Below, piece after piece: positions 6,399-13,833 of a DNA stretch of 13,990 nt (position 1 is the stretch's first letter; every line of letters begins with the position of its first letter). The DNA is taken from the NCBI GenBank assembly GCA_913046155.1, contig CAJWRY010000027.1:1-13990 (forward strand), written 5' to 3'. The notes below the pieces were generated by a model. It searched no databases. It was given only the letters and a program-made list of their open reading frames with translations, and had not been told where the DNA came from. This stretch comes from an uncultured Candidatus Nemicrothrix sp. GTDB taxonomy: Bacteria; Actinomycetota; Acidimicrobiia; Acidimicrobiales; UBA8592. The position numbers and the translations under genes were made by a program.

Positions 6399-6965
6399 AT
6401 GGAAACTAAGGAAGACACAGTAGAGCGGGCAAACTTTAAATCTTTTGCAGAGTCAACGCGCGAAGATTGGCAGTTGATTGTCTCGCAGCGAGAACCACTG
6501 ATTAGTGCGTTACCCGGCCGAGTAACACAACAGCTTGAACTGCTTAGAGATGACTTTGGGGGCTTTCCCGTTGATCGCCTTGAGCACAGTTTACAAACAG
6601 CGACTAGAGCTGAAAGAGATGGACGCAATGATGAGTACGTTATGTGTGCCCTCATCCATGATATTGGCGACGTACTTACACCCCATAACCATCCAGATCT
6701 AGCTGCTGCGGTTCTTAAACCTTTTGTTTCGGAAGAAAATCACTGGATGGTAGCCCATCATGACGTTTTCCAGGGCTATTACTTTTGGCATCATCTTGGG
6801 GGAAACCGTAATGCGAGAGATGCGTTTGAAGGACATGAGTTCTATGATCATTGTGAAGAATTCTGCAGACTATACGATGCACCAGCTTTCGATTCATCAT
6901 ATGATTCGAATCCACTTGAACATTACATTCCGCTAATTAACGAATTTTTCACAAAAAATCCGTAA
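6399..6965 (+). CDS. HD-domain protein (predicted metal-dependent phosphohydrolase or di-iron oxygenase)
   Basis: A 188-residue soluble protein with a complete HD metal site: His63 in RLEHSLQTATRAERDG, then His87-Asp88 in ALIHDIGD, and further histidines at 96, 98, 115, 120 and 121. Asp165 in PAFDSSYDS is a candidate last ligand. The whole pattern, including FQGYYFWHHLG and the Phe-Asp-Tyr-Asp region near the end, fits the group of predicted HD phosphohydrolases related to the HDIG protein of phosphonate operons. One relative, PhnZ, is a mixed-valent di-iron oxygenase. The 24-residue spacing between the first His and the HD pair is the same as I recall for PhnZ, but an oxygenase role is only inferred. 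It has a good GGGGAAGG ribosome-binding site and ends 6 bases before the hydrolase gene. Confidence 0.86.
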   Translation: METKEDTVERANFKSFAESTREDWQLIVSQREPLISALPGRVTQQLELLRDDFGGFPVDRLEHSLQTATRAERDGRNDEYVMCALIHDIGDVLTPHNHPDLAAAVLKPFVSEENHWMVAHHDVFQGYYFWHHLGGNRNARDAFEGHEFYDHCEEFCRLYDAPAFDSSYDSNPLEHYIPLINEFFTKNP

Positions 6966-6971
6966 CTTTAT

Positions 6972-8138
6972 ATGAAAATACCTGAAGCGAAATGGGCGGA
7001 AATCCATGTTGCTTTTCTTTTCGCCATTCTGCTGGGGCTATCATCATCGTGTTCCGCTAACACTTCGGATGCACCGTCAAAGGTTAGGCCGAACAAACCA
7101 TCTACTCCGATTGAGGTGTCCGAAGACTTCAAAAAGGAAGAGAGTTCCGTGTTGGAAGAGAATCATGGTAAAGATGATGGTATGGATCATACAAATATGG
7201 AGTCGATTCGGGAGCTGAACGAACGAAGCAACCTTTCGCTTCAGCTAGAGGGGACAGGTATCAGGGAGGTAGTCATTGACATTGGCGACTTTTCTTTTGA
7301 TGCGCTTATTGCCGGACCGTCTTCAGGAGAACCAATCATGCTTTTGCATGGGTTCCCCAATACTAATTACCAATGGCGAGAGCAGATCGTTGCGTTAGCA
7401 GAAGCCGGTTTCTCTGTGATTGCCCCTAATCAACGCGGATACTCAAGTGGTGCTCGACCTACAGGAATTGAATCTTACACATCAGAAAAGTTGGTAGAAG
7501 ATGTCCGACAAATTGCTGATGCATTACATTGGGAAAGTTTTCACCTTGCAGGACATGATTGGGGCGCATTCATTGCTTGGGAGTTCGCTGGGAAATACCC
7601 AGATCGGCTTCGCACACTTATCCCCATTTCTGTTCCTCATCCAGAGGCATTTGCAATAGCGCTAGCTGATCCGAACGGCATACAAGCAGAAATGAGTTCA
7701 TACGTTGAGTTTTTCCAGCAGGCCGAATCAACAAGTACTTTCCTGGCTGACAGTGCATCGCTATTGAAGAGTATCTACGAATCTGCTGGTCTCTCAACAG
7801 AGGAGATGGAACCCTATCTTCAGGTCCTTGGTAAACCAGAGGCGCTAGATGCCGCTTTGAATTGGTACCGTGCCAACAGCTTCTCCCCTCCTCTTGACCA
7901 AGCTACGAATAGGAGATCCGACACTCCTGATATTGAAACTCCAACAATGTATATCTGGAGTACAGAGGATACGGCCCTTGGCCGGCAGGGTGCAGAACTT
8001 ACTTCTAGTTTTGTTTCAGGGGAATACCGGTACGAGGTTTTTGAAGGTGTCAACCATTGGATTACAGAAATTGCTGTCGAACAACTCAATACTGTGATGC
8101 TTGATTTCTTGAGTGAGAAGGTTAAAAGTATTGACTAA
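6972..8138 (+). CDS. Lipoprotein alpha/beta-hydrolase, epoxide hydrolase-like
   Basis: A 388-residue hydrolase preceded by a lipoprotein-type signal peptide: a hydrophobic stretch at residues 13-23 ends LSSSC with Cys27. The lipobox is not ideal, having Ser rather than Leu at -3. A charged linker of about 70 residues follows, then the alpha/beta-hydrolase fold from about residue 97. The motifs HGFPN (126-130), the nucleophile Asp196 in AGHDWGAF, the acid Asp333 and the base His362 in GVNHW are all present. Asp as nucleophile next to Trp197, plus a cap tyrosine at 299 in NWYRAN, fits epoxide hydrolases and dehalogenases rather than serine esterases. No ribosome-binding site precedes the ATG, only 6 bases after the HD gene, so translation is probably coupled. 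It overlaps the desaturase gene. Its place outside the membrane is inferred from the signal. Confidence 0.87.
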   Translation: MKIPEAKWAEIHVAFLFAILLGLSSSCSANTSDAPSKVRPNKPSTPIEVSEDFKKEESSVLEENHGKDDGMDHTNMESIRELNERSNLSLQLEGTGIREVVIDIGDFSFDALIAGPSSGEPIMLLHGFPNTNYQWREQIVALAEAGFSVIAPNQRGYSSGARPTGIESYTSEKLVEDVRQIADALHWESFHLAGHDWGAFIAWEFAGKYPDRLRTLIPISVPHPEAFAIALADPNGIQAEMSSYVEFFQQAESTSTFLADSASLLKSIYESAGLSTEEMEPYLQVLGKPEALDAALNWYRANSFSPPLDQATNRRSDTPDIETPTMYIWSTEDTALGRQGAELTSSFVSGEYRYEVFEGVNHWITEIAVEQLNTVMLDFLSEKVKSID

Positions 8139-9540
8139 GCCAATAACAGCGAGAAATTACAGATTAGATGGACCCGAAAATGCAAGAGCGGTTCAATTAG
8201 GTCTCAGTAGCGCTCAATGGTGGCAACCCCCGATACCAAAAGAGAAACTAATAACACTGAGCCAGAGATCCAATCTTCGACCAATTCGAGATACCGTCAT
8301 TTGGATATGCCTTTTGGTAGCATCGGGTTTTCTGCTGATTACTTCCTGGTTTAGTTGGTGGTCGCTTCCACTCATGATTGTGTACGGAGCGCTCTATGGA
8401 GGTGCCGCCGACTCACGATGGCATGAGTGCGGGCATGGCACCGCTTTCAAAAATTCTGGATTGAACACCGGAGTTTATTACTTAGCTTCCTTTCTTTTAT
8501 GGCGAGAACCTACTGTATGGAAATGGTCTCACTACCGTCATCATTCCGACACAATTATCGTTGGTCGCGACCCAGAGATAGCCTTTCCTCGACCGACCGG
8601 ACTCAAAGAATTCCCCTTATTATTCTCACACCTTGTTAATGGCCTGAAGCTTTTTCAAAGAATCTGTATACACGCTTCGGGAAAAATTGATACGCAAGTA
8701 AGGGATTACGTACCAGAGGAAGAACACAGGAAAGTGGTATGGGAAGCAAGGGCATTTACGCTTATTTTGGCCATCTCAGCAACTGCTGCTATCTGGACAT
8801 GGCACCCTCTACCTATCCTCATCGTTGGTTTGCCAACAATTTATGGAGCCTGGCTGTTTATTTTTTTCGGCGTAACTCAACATGCTGGACTCCAAGAAGA
8901 CGTTCTTGATCACCGGCTCAACACGCGCACTGTTTACATGAATCCAATTTTTCGATTTCTGTACTCGAATATGAACTACCATCTTGAACATCATTTATTC
9001 CCGGACGTTCCGTACTACTCTTTGCCCGCCTTACATATCGAGTTGCGGCCATACCTTCCAGAGCCGTCGCCTTCATGCTTAAACGCTTACAAAGAAATCT
9101 TCACAATTTTACGAGAGCAAAAGAGTGACCCGCAAGCAGAAATTACTAGCAGAAGCGTACCTGTGGTTGCGCAGTCCATATCCAGCGATGCAATTTACCC
9201 AATCCAAGTCAACGACTCCACTTCATATGATTTAGGAAGTTTATGCGACATTGACGTCGGGACAATGCGAAAGGTAGAACATGAAGGTAATTTTCATTTA
9301 CTCTGCAGAACCACTGAGAGTGAAGTATTTTTAACCTCAGGTGTCTGTACCCACGGTAATGCTTTTCTCAACGACGGACTTCTCAAAGGGACTACAGTGC
9401 ACTGCCCCAAGCACAATGGCCAGTTTGATGTGGAAACTGGTAAAGCTATTCAGAAGCCAGCAACAGAGAACTTGACGGTTTTCAATTGCGATATCATTGG
9501 TGATCAAATCACTACGGACTTTTCAAAAAAACCCAAATAG
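8131..9540 (+). CDS. Membrane fatty acid desaturase-type di-iron oxygenase fused to a Rieske ferredoxin (MocD-MocE-like)
   Basis: A 469-residue fusion. The first part (about residues 1-330) is a membrane desaturase/hydroxylase with the three histidine boxes HECGH (98-102), HYRHH (134-138) and HLEHH (284-288), plus His251 and four or so membrane segments. REPTVWKWSHYRHH and VGRDPEIAFPRP recall MocD of rhizopine catabolism. The last 110 residues are a Rieske [2Fe-2S] domain with CTHG (Cys406, His408) and CPKH (Cys425, His428), recalling the ferredoxin MocE. The fusion would carry its own electron donor, but no ferredoxin reductase lies nearby. I chose the TTG at 8131, overlapping the hydrolase gene by 8 bases, because AGAAGG lies 9 bases upstream. 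A GTG at 8113 is the alternative (475 residues) and has no such site. Substrate unknown. Confidence 0.9.
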   Translation: MTKPITARNYRLDGPENARAVQLGLSSAQWWQPPIPKEKLITLSQRSNLRPIRDTVIWICLLVASGFLLITSWFSWWSLPLMIVYGALYGGAADSRWHECGHGTAFKNSGLNTGVYYLASFLLWREPTVWKWSHYRHHSDTIIVGRDPEIAFPRPTGLKEFPLLFSHLVNGLKLFQRICIHASGKIDTQVRDYVPEEEHRKVVWEARAFTLILAISATAAIWTWHPLPILIVGLPTIYGAWLFIFFGVTQHAGLQEDVLDHRLNTRTVYMNPIFRFLYSNMNYHLEHHLFPDVPYYSLPALHIELRPYLPEPSPSCLNAYKEIFTILREQKSDPQAEITSRSVPVVAQSISSDAIYPIQVNDSTSYDLGSLCDIDVGTMRKVEHEGNFHLLCRTTESEVFLTSGVCTHGNAFLNDGLLKGTTVHCPKHNGQFDVETGKAIQKPATENLTVFNCDIIGDQITTDFSKKPK

Positions 9541-9594
9541 AGCGTTAAAGCCGATTTCCGTCTAGGATTACCATGCCATAGCTAGTGGGTGATT

Positions 9595-10506
9595 ATGAAC
9601 GGCGGAACAGAACAAAGCGGTGAGGGACACTCGCCTTCTCAGGTCGTTCGTAACGGCTTAATCGCCTGCACGTTAGGATACGCGTTTGTTGCGATAGCTC
9701 CTGTCATTGTTGCGTCATCAGAGGTTCATGGAACAGCCATCGCCTTTTGGAGATCATGGATTGACTTTTCGTTAATCGGTATAGTCTGTATTTTCCGCAA
9801 GAAAATGACGAAGGAAATGTTTCTTAAATGCGCTCCGGCGGGCATTTGTTTTGGTGCAAGTATTGGCTTATATTTTTGGGCGGCTCAAATGACGAGCATA
9901 ATAAATGCCAGCCTTATTGTCGTTCTGCAACCAATTCTTTTCGTTGTGGCAGCTTACTTTATCTTCTCGGAAGCCTTCACGAAAACTGATGCAGCTTTTA
10001 CAGTTGTAGCTATCACTGGCGCCGTATTCCTTGTACTGGTCGGCACAAATACTGGAACGAGCGATATCAAAGGCGATTTGTTGGTCGTAGTTTCAGTCAG
10101 TATTGGAGCGGCGTACTTCGTGTTTGGTCGCAAAACTTTACCAACCGTTCCGGTGCCTGAGTTTATGGCAGGAGTTTTCTTCTGGGGTGGGATTACACTC
10201 TCTACGATGATTTCTATTGGGACCGTTAACCCACTTACGAGCATTGGCTCTGAATGGCTCCGTATCTTCTCTGTCGCTGTGGTCACTTTGGTAGGTCACC
10301 TATTGTTAAATTACGCACAGGGCAAAGCACCGTTCCACATGATGGGTGTCTTGAACTTACTCATGCCAGTCTTATCCACATTCTTAGCTTTTTGGTTCCT
10401 TGACCAAGGAGTTACGGCACTTCAATTTACCGGTATGGCAGTTGTTATTTTAGCCCTAGCTTTACACTCCTTTCTTCGCTCTTCCGTATCGGATTCGCAA
10501 AAGTAG
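9595..10506 (+). CDS. EamA/DMT-family transporter
   Basis: A 303-residue inner-membrane protein with about ten hydrophobic segments arranged as two EamA repeats, residues roughly 15-145 and 155-295. It belongs to the drug/metabolite transporter superfamily, whose members often export amino acids, nucleosides or other metabolites and sometimes take them up. The pattern of small hydrophobic helices with GASIGLYFWAAQMTSIINAS and GVLNLLMPVLSTFLAFWFL in equivalent places marks the two halves. The ATG at 9595 follows GGGTGAT, which pairs with the extended anti-Shine-Dalgarno. A GTG at 9589 is an alternative start. It sits 54 bases after the desaturase and 42 before the phosphohistidine protein, so it may move the pathway's substrate or product. 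The family is sure, the cargo is not. Confidence 0.92.
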   Translation: MNGGTEQSGEGHSPSQVVRNGLIACTLGYAFVAIAPVIVASSEVHGTAIAFWRSWIDFSLIGIVCIFRKKMTKEMFLKCAPAGICFGASIGLYFWAAQMTSIINASLIVVLQPILFVVAAYFIFSEAFTKTDAAFTVVAITGAVFLVLVGTNTGTSDIKGDLLVVVSVSIGAAYFVFGRKTLPTVPVPEFMAGVFFWGGITLSTMISIGTVNPLTSIGSEWLRIFSVAVVTLVGHLLLNYAQGKAPFHMMGVLNLLMPVLSTFLAFWFLDQGVTALQFTGMAVVILALALHSFLRSSVSDSQK

Positions 10507-10548
10507 ACAACAAGTGGCAGAATCTTGCCATATCTAGAAGGAGGGGCT

Positions 10549-12252
10549 TTGACTATCGGTTGGTTCATAGACGATACTCCCTCGAAGTCATTTCCTATTT
10601 ATACGAGGGGAAATGTTGGTGAGGTCTTCCCTGATCCCGTTTCTCCCCTAACAGCTGACCATACATGGCGAGGCGCGGGAGATATTGGAGTAAGAGATTT
10701 TATGTATCGATTCACAATAGATCCTGATGAGGTGGACGAAGATAACAAATTAATGTTTGAGATCTTTGGCGGATACATGTATCTAAATCTAAGCGTCGCT
10801 CGCCTGATGGGTGCTCGTTCTTCTGGAATGACACCGGAAATGGTAGACATGGGGTTCTTTGGAAGTTCCTCTGCGCTACCTCCTTACAATCCACGTGAAA
10901 AAGACAATGACCCTGAAGTCTGTTCTCGTGTAGACGCTTTAATGTTCTCTTGGATGACCGCAACAGATTTCCCTGCTGTGAAAGCATTAACCGACGAAGT
11001 CGAGGAAGTCGTTGATAACCGGCCAAGCTTTGACGATCTTTCAGATAATGAACTCATCCTACGAATGAGAAACATGCTTCCGCTATTCGCTAAAATTTTC
11101 TCGACCCATAGCGAGGTGAGTGCCGCTGCATCCGTCACGTTGGGCGCAATAACTGGGATGGCTCTTAGTATTGGTAGGCCAGGCTTAGATTTGCGTATCG
11201 CCGGAGGGCTTGGCGGTGTTGCCTCCTCAGAGCCGAGCTTTGCAATGTGGGACCTCAGTCGTATGGTGCGCTCGTCGGATCAATTAAGTAGTGAACTGGA
11301 TAAAGGTGTAGAGAACTTCAAGCAACAACTTGGAACAATTGAAGCCGAAGAATTTAAATCAACTTTAAAACAATTTATTACCCAATATGGGAGTCGAGGG
11401 CCCAATGAATGGGAGTTGCGCTCAAAAACGTGGGAAACACATCCCGAATTAGTCTTCTCGATCATCGATGCGATGCGGACTGCTGATGACTCACATGACC
11501 CCCGAAAGCGTCACTCCGAAGCGCAAAGCAGATCTAAAGAAGCTTTAAAGGAGCTCAGGGCCTCGGTTGCCGGAGATGAGACTGCCTCAGGAACACTTGA
11601 AATCGCTACTACGTCAAGCTCCATTTTCATTCCAGCGCGAGAACAAACAAAAACGAGTATTGTCAAAATCGTCCATGAAGTCCGCTTAGCTGCGCGAGAA
11701 TTGGGACGGCGACTGTCAGCAGTTGGGAAGCTCGAGAAGATGGAACACATTTTCATGATGAGAGACGTTGACCTTGAAGACGCAATAGCGGGATCAATGC
11801 TTTCGATAGCAGCAGATCGAGAAAAGCAGTATCTCGCCTTATTTGAGTTAAACCCACCGTTTTGGTTTTCAGAGACGGTTCCTCCAAAAGAAGCATGGGA
11901 AGACACCTCATCCGTTACATCAAACCGAAAAGTACTTCAAGGCATGGGAGGTAGTTCAGGGACCGCTACAGGAACAGCGAAAGTGATCCTTGACCCCACT
12001 GATCCTACTGACTTCGAACCAGGCGATATTCTCGTCGCCCCGATTACAGACCCCTCTTGGACACCATTATTTGTGCCTGCGGCTGCCGTTGTTGTTGATG
12101 TCGGCGCCACAATGAGTCATGCAGTGATCGTGAGCAGAGAATTAGGAATACCCTGTGTCGTCTCAGCTACATCAGCAACGTCAAGGATTACTAATGGCAT
12201 GAAAATCAGAGTGAACGGAGATACGGGAACGGTAACGATTCTTGACGATTAG
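10549..12252 (+). CDS. PEP-utilising enzyme mobile-domain protein without an ATP-grasp domain
   Basis: A 567-residue protein resembling the middle and C-terminal parts of PEP synthase/rifampicin phosphotransferase-type enzymes. A substrate-binding helical region starts at the motif RGNVGEVFPDPVSPLT (20-35). The swivelling phosphohistidine domain lies at about residues 470-567, with catalytic His524 in TMSHAVIVSRELGIP. The N-terminal ATP-grasp domain that phosphorylates this histidine in the full-length enzymes is absent, and no separate one is in the window, so the phosphate donor protein must come from elsewhere. It starts at the TTG 10549, chosen because AGAAGGAGGGG lies a few bases upstream, whereas the TTG at 10525 has no such site. 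It is the last gene of the plus-strand series. Its stop overlaps the epimerase stop. The substrate to be phosphorylated is unknown. Confidence 0.85.
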   Translation: MTIGWFIDDTPSKSFPIYTRGNVGEVFPDPVSPLTADHTWRGAGDIGVRDFMYRFTIDPDEVDEDNKLMFEIFGGYMYLNLSVARLMGARSSGMTPEMVDMGFFGSSSALPPYNPREKDNDPEVCSRVDALMFSWMTATDFPAVKALTDEVEEVVDNRPSFDDLSDNELILRMRNMLPLFAKIFSTHSEVSAAASVTLGAITGMALSIGRPGLDLRIAGGLGGVASSEPSFAMWDLSRMVRSSDQLSSELDKGVENFKQQLGTIEAEEFKSTLKQFITQYGSRGPNEWELRSKTWETHPELVFSIIDAMRTADDSHDPRKRHSEAQSRSKEALKELRASVAGDETASGTLEIATTSSSIFIPAREQTKTSIVKIVHEVRLAARELGRRLSAVGKLEKMEHIFMMRDVDLEDAIAGSMLSIAADREKQYLALFELNPPFWFSETVPPKEAWEDTSSVTSNRKVLQGMGGSSGTATGTAKVILDPTDPTDFEPGDILVAPITDPSWTPLFVPAAAVVVDVGATMSHAVIVSRELGIPCVVSATSATSRITNGMKIRVNGDTGTVTILDD

Positions 12253-13223
12253 GAGCAATGAGGAGCCCACTCAGCTTCAAGATACTGCTTATCGCAAAGC
12301 CAAGTAATAGTATCCTTTAGAGTCTCCTCTATAGGCCGCCACGCAGATAAACCTGATGCAGCGAGAAAGGGTTCATCGTCTCCAGGTACGATACCAAACA
12401 TTATTTCAACAGCTTCAGCATCAACTATTTGTTCAAGGGCTTCTTTCGGAGTGGGAATCAGAGCACGATCACGCCCAGTGACCTCAGTAACAACTGCATG
12501 GAATTCTTGCCAATCCATAAAAGTCCCTCCGGCCACGTAACGTTTCGGTCCAGTTTCGGCATCCAATAGACCTACTATGCCTGAGGCTAAATCTCTTACA
12601 TCTACCAAACACCAACCTCCACTGGAAAGGCTCATCATGATTTCGCTTTGCAAAGTTGGCACAAGGTTGGCTGCCAGTACATTTAAACCTAAATCTGTTG
12701 GCCCCGTAACACCTGTGGGGTAGATAATACTGATTGGGTAGCCTTTCTCTTGCAGAGACCTTGCATATTCTTCAGCAATAGCTTTAGATGCGTTATAGGG
12801 GTTCCCACCACCATGAACAGGGTCATCTCCAGATAATTTCGAACCGGTTGGAGGAAAGATAACCGACATTGTGGAAACATGGATAACCGGATCACAACCT
12901 TGAGATGTCGCTGCACCCAGAACTATCTCCGCGCCAGGTCCATTCACTTCAAGAGCGTGGTCCATTAAGCTAGGATCTAAACTAGTGAAAGCTGCAGCGT
13001 GGACACATGCATCACAGTCCGCCAGCGCTTCTTCAACTGTTAACTGATCCGTGATATCACCAAGGATCCCAACAACACCGTTTCCAATGCCTTGGATAGC
13101 TTTCATGCTCTCAAGCTTTGCCTTATCGCGAACTAGCGCTTGAACTTCGTGACCTGCTTCTATTAAAGCTCTCATTATGTGGCCACCTATGAAACCTGTT
13201 GAGCCTGTCAGCATTACCTTCAT
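12249..13223 (-). CDS. NAD(P)-dependent epimerase/dihydroflavonol reductase-type SDR protein
   Basis: A 324-residue extended short-chain dehydrogenase. The Rossmann loop TGSTGFIGG lies at residues 6-14, and the catalytic Ser117/Thr118 in IHVSTMSVIF and the Tyr143-x3-Lys147 pair in YNASK are present. The region after about residue 190 is typical of NAD-dependent epimerase/dehydratase and dihydroflavonol 4-reductase-like proteins that reduce a keto group or epimerise a sugar nucleotide. The sequence alone does not say which. The start is the ATG at 13223 behind GGGGGA. The C-terminal stop overlaps the phosphohistidine gene's stop by 4 bases (TTAG). It is not part of the operon by strand. A link to the same pathway is a guess from proximity. 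Confidence 0.9.
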   Translation of the reverse strand: MKVMLTGSTGFIGGHIMRALIEAGHEVQALVRDKAKLESMKAIQGIGNGVVGILGDITDQLTVEEALADCDACVHAAAFTSLDPSLMDHALEVNGPGAEIVLGAATSQGCDPVIHVSTMSVIFPPTGSKLSGDDPVHGGGNPYNASKAIAEEYARSLQEKGYPISIIYPTGVTGPTDLGLNVLAANLVPTLQSEIMMSLSSGGWCLVDVRDLASGIVGLLDAETGPKRYVAGGTFMDWQEFHAVVTEVTGRDRALIPTPKEALEQIVDAEAVEIMFGIVPGDDEPFLAASGLSAWRPIEETLKDTITWLCDKQYLEAEWAPHCS

Positions 13224-13292
13224 AATGTCCCCCTATTCTGAAGACACTACCTTATGAGCTAACAAAAGTCTCTTGGCCAGAAGCAGAACTTC

Positions 13293-13814
13293 TTGAAGCA
13301 AGTCTATATTCAAAGAGTGCAAGAAATTGATTCCTTCTTAACACAAGTACGATCCCAATATTTTCTGGCATCAAACTATTGGCCAAGACTACGCGAGATT
13401 TGGGATGAGTCAAAGACGCACCATAGATACTTTGGGAACGATTTGGAAACCAGAGATAAGAATTTAGGAGAAATCTTCAGTAAATTCCCTGAGACAAGAT
13501 TCTCTTTCATGACAGAAACCGAACGACAGAAACTCAAAGCCCTACCCAAAACAGTAACTGTCTTCCGAGGAGGGCAGCAATCCTCCATAGCTGGGTGGTC
13601 ATGGACATTAGATAAAAGAGCAGCTGAACGGTTTGGCTCCGTAAACGCTAGCGACAACAGACCACTTCTTGCAACCGTTACTGGTCTCTCTGTTGGGGCC
13701 ATATTGGCGCTCATTGAAAATCGAGACTGTGATGAGCTCATCATCGATCCATTAACGATCACGCTAGAAACAGCAGAATTCGCAGATATTACTTTTGAAC
13801 GCATCGTAACCTGA
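13293..13814 (+). CDS. Hypothetical protein with an ADP-ribosyltransferase-like sequence pattern
   Basis: A 173-residue soluble protein that I do not recognise with confidence. An N-terminal helical part (about 1-80) is followed by VTVFRGG (88-94), then GWSWTLDKRAAERFG (101-115), and DELIIDP (147-153). This order of Arg, Ser-x-Thr and Glu resembles the R-S-E signature of mono-ADP-ribosyltransferase-like domains seen in small toxins and mobile-element proteins. Arg92, Ser103 and Glu148 would be the key residues. The usual Glu or Gln two positions before the last glutamate is Cys146 here, so activity is uncertain. The TTG at 13293 is the first start after an in-frame stop at 13260; a GTG at 13317 is possible and neither has a good ribosome-binding site. 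It could be unrelated to the ADP-ribosyltransferase fold. Confidence 0.72.
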   Translation: MKQVYIQRVQEIDSFLTQVRSQYFLASNYWPRLREIWDESKTHHRYFGNDLETRDKNLGEIFSKFPETRFSFMTETERQKLKALPKTVTVFRGGQQSSIAGWSWTLDKRAAERFGSVNASDNRPLLATVTGLSVGAILALIENRDCDELIIDPLTITLETAEFADITFERIVT

Positions 13815-13833
13815 ACTCAGCTAATCTTAGGAA

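Noticed and set aside
8131..9540. Calling the fusion a rhizopine demethylase
   Set aside because: Similarity to MocD and MocE is a resemblance of motifs only. None of the other rhizopine genes (mocA, mocB, mocC, mocR) is in the window.
10712..11138. Antisense ORFs on the minus strand within the phosphohistidine gene
   Set aside because: They are shadows of a long gene with clear protein motifs, have no recognisable domains and no good start signals.
10549..12252. Calling the protein a rifampicin phosphotransferase or PEP synthase
   Set aside because: The ATP-grasp domain required for either activity is missing, so the names would overstate the evidence.
13376..13804. Minus-strand ORF of 142 codons opposite the ART-like gene
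   Set aside because: Serine-rich composition typical of a reverse-frame artefact. The plus frame has a domain-like pattern and correct placement between its neighbours.
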